Of a stretch of DNA of 64,000 nucleotides, positions 57,529 to 64,000 are shown piece by piece. The position numbers and the translations under genes were made by a program. The number at the start of each line of letters is the position of its first letter. Within the stretch, counting starts at the first letter, position 1. The notes below the pieces were generated by a model that saw nothing but the letters and a program-made list of their open reading frames with translations, had not been told where the DNA came from and did no database searches. Where the stretch lies: the NCBI GenBank assembly GCA_025331565.1, contig JAFREQ010000090.1, positions 2,082,501 through 2,146,500 on the forward strand. The letters run 5' to 3'. This DNA is from Holacanthus passer (lineage: Eukaryota > Chordata > Actinopteri > Pomacanthidae).

Positions 57529-60500
57529 TCAACAAGTTGATTCCAACATGGGATCTGAGGCTCCACCGTTCTCACACAGAGGTTGTGAGTTATGGTTTTC
57601 ATGGCTTTCTGTTGGAACTTGTGTTTGTGGCGAGACTTTAACTTGAAACACGTCCCATTTCTCAGGTATCAGTCCTTTGCTGAAGAGCAGAGACGCCAGG
57701 TAGGACACCAGCAATATGGTGGCAAAAGAAACCAGCATACAGATGGTCCTGATCGGTGAATACTGAACATAAACGCCATCTTCAAGGATGCATCCTGGGA
57801 ACTGGATGACAGGTGGGAGCCCTAACAAGGGCTCTCCGCACAGAAGTCTCAGAAAACCGCCCACCAGGAAGCCCACGGTGGCGCCGTAGCCGTTGGCGAT
57901 GTTGAAGAAGAGCACGCAGACCAGCTGCGGGAACATCATGATGTAGGCGATTTCTCCACCCAGGACCCAGAAAGCCATAACACCTGTGTGCAGGAAGGTG
58001 AGTGACGTACCGGCCAGGCCGAACACAACCACAGCAACACGAATCACCCACCGGATCTCGTTCTCTGATGCCTGCAATGAGAAGAAAGTTCAAATTAGTT
58101 TCCAATTCTTTTTCAATGTGTGTGTTCATTTTACGGCCCACCCATCTTTTCAAGAACTGTCAGTTTTGACAAGCAGAAATTTTAAGAAAAACTATGATTT
58201 GGAACTGACAGACATGTTTTTACAGTCGTCCTCATCCTGACAGCAACATTTGCACCTGTTCAGTGATGGATGAGACCTGACAATGCAATTGGCCACTTTC
58301 CCCCTTTTACCCTCTTCCCTCCACCTTTACCTTGGTCCTCAGGATCCTCTTGTAGACATTCGAGGAGAAGATGGAGGCCGCAGACAGCAGGGCAGAGTCA
58401 GTCGATGACATCACGGCGGCAGCCACGGCTCCGATGCCGACGACGGATATGTAGGGCGGGGTCAGGTGGTGCAGAGACAGGGGTAAAATCAGACCCGTCT
58501 GACCTCGTTCATACGGAGGCGGAGAGCCATACGAGGTCTGGTTCCAGTCTGAGAAATAGAACAGGTACAGGATGAATCAGTCCGAAGAAAATACTGATGA
58601 AACACTGTCACAGAGCAGGAGAACATACGGTCATACAGTGTGAGGCATTTATAGAATAATCCCATGTTAGCAGAGTGACAATAATGCAAGCATGTGAGCA
58701 GGACATGATGGACCTAACGCGACTGTTTTACCCGTTGATGCAGCCACGGCCCCGATGAGCACAGGAGGAATCCCAAACGTGGGAATGAGAAATGCTGCAG
58801 CGTAACATCGCAGCTTGGCTGTGGCCGAGGAAGAGGCTGATAGTGTCCTCTGGTGGAAGTCCTGGAAACCAAGGTCTCCTATACTCTAACACAAAGAAAG
58901 AGGGAGGGCAACAATATTGAAAATGGAGGTATGAACCTGTAATCATCCACCGATGTTGAATTACACAGTAAATAACATACAAGGCTCATTCGTCATCGAG
59001 GTTATCAGGTATTCTCTATTTTCAGTCAGACACAAAACTCCTGAACCTGAACATCACGATCAAACGCCATCCATTTAAAATCGACACAACAACTATCGTC
59101 GGTTTTAGCCTCCAAGTATCAAATGCTGTTTCATTACCTTACCAGCAGTAAAAAGATATCGATCCACCTCCAGGCCGTGTCTGCGGTCAGAGAGCCGACC
59201 CAGGGAGCCTGGAAGGTGTGGTTGAAGGACGTGGTGGTGATGTCAACGGAGGTGGGATTCATGAAGAGGAAGGGGACACACAACCACTGAGGAGAGAGAG
59301 ACTCAACATTAACACACAGAGAAGAAGAGCTTGAAAGAAATGGGCATTTGGATGCAGGGAGGGAATAAAAGATGCTATTGAAATGCATGATGGGAAACAT
59401 AGGACGAAGTATTTTTTGAGTGCCCCTTTAATATACAGTCAACAAATGCCAAAGACAGTTATTTCTAACCAATCACATGGCTGTCCTTGAAAAATCAGAT
59501 ACCTGACAATCTAACAAGATTCAACAGCCAAACTGCGAAGCTGCACAGACCAGGCATGTGTTCATAGTGATGATGTCAATATGCTGATGTTCAGGAGGTA
59601 TAAAGTCTTGCAGTCGTAGTTTGACATGTTTCCATGGGAGCATTTGCTCATTAGCTTTTAATAGCAACTACAGCTGAGACTGATGGGAGTGTCTTACAGG
59701 TGACAATGATCAGGACGTATAAATGAAAATGACAGAGAACAGGATTATGCTGCAAGAGTGAACTGATGAAAATGGCTGATTGTAACTGCTGTGAATCCAG
59801 ACTGACTCAGGCGTGGTCGTAACTAAATTACCGAGGTGATAAAAATGAGAGTGAGCTGTATGATGTCGGTGTAGGCCACAGAGTAGAGACCTCCGAGCAG
59901 GGTGTAGGTGATGGCCACGGCAGCAGAGATCCAGATGCACACGGCGTAGGACAGATCCAGGATCACACTCATGGTTACTCCTGTGAAACAAACATGCCGG
60001 TGCCATGCACACTTAAACCACACAAATAGTATACGCACACATGTGAAGACACAGTCGAGAAAACTGGCTGATATATAGATCAGGAGTGCAACAATCTATT
60101 CATTGCATTGATGCATTAATTATAAATTATGCACAGCTGAATGCATCAATCTAAGAGAAAGGGAACTAATGGATCAGAAATAATAACATAAGATGCTTTA
60201 GCAAAGTAATTGTGCTCCTTTAAATAAGAGATGCAATATTTTTCTGAAATGCAGCAAAGTAACTTCTGGCTGTTTGCATGATGGAAATGAGACTGTGCTG
60301 ATCACAAACACACACATTCAGTAAAAGCACAGGATGCACACATTCAGATCAAGATGCAGTTTGATAAATTGTTACCCAAGCTGATCAGCGTCGATGTCAC
60401 CCAAATAATTTCTGACATCAGCGGTGCCACAGACAGAAGTCCAGTCAGTCGGTCTCCGTACTTGACGTGGAAAGGGTCCATCATGGTCACGTACTTCTTG

Positions 60501-62646
60501 TCTCTCATTGGCTCAGCAAAGAAAAGACCACCTTGAGAAGAAATGGACGAGAGTTGCAGGTTAAATATGTCAGTTACTCTCATCGTCTCGGCGGCGACGG
60601 CCCCTTCGCAACTAATACAGGCTGATACAGATCGTTTTGAACTGAAGCTTTTCTAGGGAATTGATGCAAACTCACAGATGAACAAGATCCTTATTACAGG
60701 ACAGATAAAAGAACAAAAGAAGCTTGAAAGAAAGTTTTCATCTCATTTAATGTCTGCTAAGCATTTATGATGCACAACATTTTCCTGATGTAAATTAGAA
60801 AGCTAAAAAATGCTTAATATTCAGAAGAGAATGAAAGAACTTACTAATAAAAGCTTACTAATAAAAAAATGATTTTACCAAGGGTGAAAGCCAACGTTGC
60901 TGCTACCGGCATCACAGCCCAAATCATTCCCAGCTTTGGATCATAAACCGTCTCAGCTGTGCCGATGATGAAGGTCCCACCGACCCAGGTAGCTGCAGGG
61001 TCACACACACAGGACACAGAATTCATTGTCACATCTTCCAAACCACAGCCTCCTGCCGGCCTCCAGTTGTGCTTGTGAAGAGATTATTTACGCTTTTGTT
61101 GATTGTATTAATTGGTTGATTGATATGGTTGGCATGAATGAGTGAGTGAATGAATGAATGGTTTTATTCTTGTGTCTGGCTGTTGCCCATCCTTCATGGA
61201 GCTATTGAGACATCCCAGGATGGTTGATCTGAGGACTACATTTGGTTACAGATACTTAAAAATGTTTCACCTCTCAACCAAGGAGCTTCTCTCTTCTAAC
61301 TGGTTCCCAGGTTTTACAACCCTGCAGAGTTGCCCCCTGAGGCCATTGATGACTGCTCAATCTCCCGGGAGGGGATGAAATGAGAGCATTGTGGGTGGGG
61401 GATGAGTTGAGCCAGGAGCATGGAGCTGAACAACACAAGAGACTGCGTAACAAGAGACAACAGGAGGTCCGGACTCCGTACGTTTGCATGACAATGTTCC
61501 AAAGAGCTTCTCGTGACGTCACCGAATGAGAGACCCCCGATAAAAGTCCACGACAGTCAGGACGTCTTGGTCTTCAAGCATTTCTTGCAAAGCGTTGACG
61601 CATGTTGTGGGTCGTCATCCTGCTGCAGCTTGAAATCCTTCTCCACAAAAATGCAAACCATGTGTAGCAAGTCTCTGAAGGATGGAGCGGTTCCTCTACT
61701 CGGTCAGGGTGGTGCACATTGAATGTTTCAGTGTCAGTTTGATGTCATTCTCTCTCCTGTTTGTCTCCTCATCAAACCCTTCTGTGAGGGTGAACACTGG
61801 CTCAAGTTGAGCAACTTGAACGAGCCTCTGATGAGTAGATCAACTCCATCTGAACTGCAATGGAAGGGATTCAAGTCGAGGAAACCTGACCTTTTGTACA
61901 GAGGAGTTCAGTTGGTCGATGCCATAAATTTACTTCCATTTGATTGCTGACCTGGAAATGGTGCAGAATCTTAAACAGGTCTTCTTTATTTCGCATGTCA
62001 CAACTCATCAAACTGTCGGATTATTTCCAGGTTTCTATGAAAATATTAGAGATTTTCAATGTGGTGATATGTTTTCAAGTCCAGGTGCCCCAGATTCAAC
62101 CCTGCTGTAATAAGCTTGACGTGGACGACGTCTTCACAGACATTACTGAGACACATTAATCAACTCCGAACCAAACTTTCCAATGTACCACCTGTATTTA
62201 ACAGCACAGTAGACTTCATGCTAAGTTCAACAGCCTGTTTACAGTAACATCCTGGGAGACATCCAATGATGGAGATCAGATAGATGCACACACATAAATA
62301 TAAAGGTAAAATACAGTTGTAAATGTCTAAAAGAAGGAAGGAAACGAAAGAGCAACTGCATCAAAGCCTTTCTGTGATCGTGCAATGAAATCTGTCATTC
62401 TTAAAAGAGGCTGTGAACCTGCGGGTTGAATCTGTCGCAGTGCTGCACAGAAACAAACTCACCGGTTGTGGTGAAGATTCCCACCACCAAGCTGATCTTT
62501 CTGTCCCCCAGCAGAGCCATGTCTGCGTGGTTTGCCCGCATCCTGTTCTCATCCCGTTTGGATTTGATGGAGGCCCAGATTCCGATCCCGAGCACCAGCA
62601 CGTAGAATATGAGGGTGGCCACCAGTCCCGGGACGTTGAGAGCCAT
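57529..62646 (-). CDS. slc5a7-like: High-affinity choline transporter-like protein, SLC5A7 family, copy B
   Basis: Sodium-coupled SLC5 symporter, paralogue of the gene at 33.4-40.3 kb on the opposite strand. Minus-strand exons: 62646-62463, 60992-60879, 60531-60376, 59980-59832, 59286-59143, 58885-58732, 58548-58331, 58071-57529; 1,662 nt, 553 residues. Exons 1-7 have exactly the same lengths as in copy A (184, 114, 156, 149, 144, 154, 218); only the last differs (543 against 552). Shared blocks include MALNVPG, TATWVGG, GGLFFAEPMR, TYTLLGGLYSVAYTDIIQL, AVAAAVMSSTDSALLSAAS, and the extreme C-terminus DPMLESTC. All introns are GT-AG, including intron 1. Substitutions against copy A cluster in TM segments and loops, for example WVTSTLISLG for WVTGTLIGLG. 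Choline transport is inferred from the family. Expression or substrate may have diverged from copy A. Confidence 0.9.
61133..61200 (-). mobile_element. Possible retroposon 3' tail with (ATTC)n
   Basis: Read on the minus strand, a short sequence with AATAAAACCATTCATTCATT runs into a tetranucleotide array, the usual layout of a LINE/SINE 3' end. It lies in intron 1 of copy B. Only the tail is seen. Confidence 0.4.
61500..61690 (-). mobile_element. Decayed Tc1/mariner-like transposase fragment
   Basis: In intron 1 of copy B the minus strand encodes KDFKLQQDDDPQHASTLCKK, close to the catalytic QQDNDPKH block (second Asp of the DDE triad) of Tc1-like transposases, followed by a short LWNIV-like stretch. 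The frame is broken on both sides and no terminal inverted repeats were recognised. Confidence 0.55.
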
Positions 62647-64000
62647 GCTGATGGTCCAGGAGCAGAGCTCACAGTGCAGAGGCAGCCGGCACCGGTTATC
62701 TCCGCATGACTCGCTGACAGAGTGTGTGTGTGTGTGTGAGAGTGTGTGTGGGGGGAGGGGGTGCTGGGTGTGGCTGCCACAGAGGCCTGGGGCTGTTGAA
62801 CTGACAAGCTAAGCAGCATTTCACTGGATCTATCCTGTGTAAAACTGTCTCCAGCAAACAGGGGACAAAAGACGGATCGATCATTTAAACAGGCTTCTGC
62901 TGCAGCTCAGCTCACAGTGATGAAGCTGTGCAAAAGTCCCACTGCAACGTCTGGAAGATTCATATTTCATGTTTAAAGGACGATGATAATATGATCAGTC
63001 TGTGCAGAAAATACATTTATTTCATTTAGCAAACAAAGAGAAAAAATTAAAATAAAAGCTAGAACAGAAATCATCATACGGTAAATTCTGATTTTGTTAC
63101 GGCTCCCTGAAATCCAAAAATCTTATTCATTCTTATTGTAATTGTTGTATCGGTTTAACAGCCCTAAATTACAAAACATGTATTTCACAAAATGCATTTG
63201 TTACAAATATCAATTATTATATCAGACCCTTGAACTATGTTTCTTTCTATAATTTAATTTGAGCTGAGAAATCAGGGACCTTATGTTTAAATCTTAAACA
63301 TAGAAAAACAAGTAGAGTTTCAGATTTTATTTCTATTTGGCTTTGATAGTTAAAATAAAATGGACTAAATGGATTAAGGTTGAAAACATGATAATGATTC
63401 AATGGAGCTTTGTTTCCTGTCTAGAACAGGTTGAACTGAACTGAAGCCTTGCAGCAGAATCAGTTTGCAAACCAGCAGCAGTCAAACAGCAAGCTGCAAC
63501 TCATTATTCCAGTGTCGGGCCCTCGGGGGCCCCCTCCCCCATATACCTCTGTTCTGCTTATGTTATCTGTAGAATCCAAGTCCTCAGCTAAACCCGTGAA
63601 AACAACACTGACATTTTCAGACCATTGTCCTGAGAACTACACTAAAATACTTAAAGGACAGGAAAACAATTTCTTCTTTGTCCAACATGTGACCAGCGGA
63701 CAGAGACAGTCTTACTCTGTCTCAACCGGTTCATAAACCCTCGTCTCGTTCATCACGTATCATCACTTTACATGATGTGTTATCAGACAGCTCAACCATC
63801 ATAAAATGGTGATTTGAATATCACAAATATCAATAAGTTCACTAGTTTATGATTGTGAAGTAACCAGATCAAGATGAATTCAGGTTAATGCTGTAAAGTG
63901 TGATCAGTTATGTTTCAAATGAATGATGGTGGAGGAAACTGGAGGTGAGAAAATTATGATGAGAAACATTTTATGGATCCCTGCAGGGAAAACTAGTGTC
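62647..64000. other. 5' flank of copy B and unassigned sequence to the window end
   Basis: Just upstream of the copy B start are a short TG run (62721-62738) and a G-rich stretch. The rest is AT-rich, and no exon or repeat family was recognised. Confidence 0.5.

Overview
The window reads as nuclear DNA of a ray-finned fish, most likely a percomorph teleost. The genes are multi-exon with short introns and almost all have GT-AG borders. There are many (CA/TG)n microsatellites and decayed teleost-type LINE and Tc1 relics. The LH-beta protein is of percomorph type. No prokaryotic, viral or CRISPR structure was seen. Eight protein-coding genes could be rebuilt by hand with exon junctions whose phases agree. 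Seven are complete; epas1 enters the window already in progress.

Layout: (1) 1-10.25 kb, + strand: the last ten coding exons and the 3'UTR of a HIF-2alpha gene (epas1), from late PAS-B to the C-terminal transactivation domain. (2) 10.25-22.2 kb: about 12 kb without a recognisable gene, holding microsatellites, a LINE 3' tail and a decayed LINE reverse-transcriptase segment that ends only about 150 bp before the next gene. (3) 22.2-26.4 kb, +: a ten-exon organic anion transporter of the SLC22A7 type. (4) 27.4-28.8 kb, -: a two-exon orphan class A GPCR. (5) 33.4-40.3 kb, +: an eight-exon choline-transporter-like gene (SLC5A7 family, copy A). (6) 43.9-45.8 kb, -: cox20, a mitochondrial cytochrome c oxidase assembly factor with an NRF-1-type site at its 5' end. 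(7) 47.9-50.3 kb, +: lhb, the pituitary luteinizing hormone beta subunit, with a non-coding first exon and a TATA box. (8) 53.4-54.6 kb, -: a second orphan GPCR that looks paralogous to the first. (9) 57.5-62.6 kb, -: a second SLC5A7-like gene (copy B), convergent with copy A and with the same lengths for exons 1-7.

The genes do not form one pathway. The notable structure is two duplicated families, a GPCR pair and a transporter pair, interleaved with the single-copy genes cox20 and lhb. Both transporters look like a divergent, short-tailed branch of the choline transporter family rather than the conserved neuronal CHT1. Both GPCRs lack the usual TM3-ECL2 disulfide cysteine. Copy A carries a GC-AG intron where copy B has GT-AG. 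Three exons in the window have TG repeats placed almost directly against their 3' splice site.
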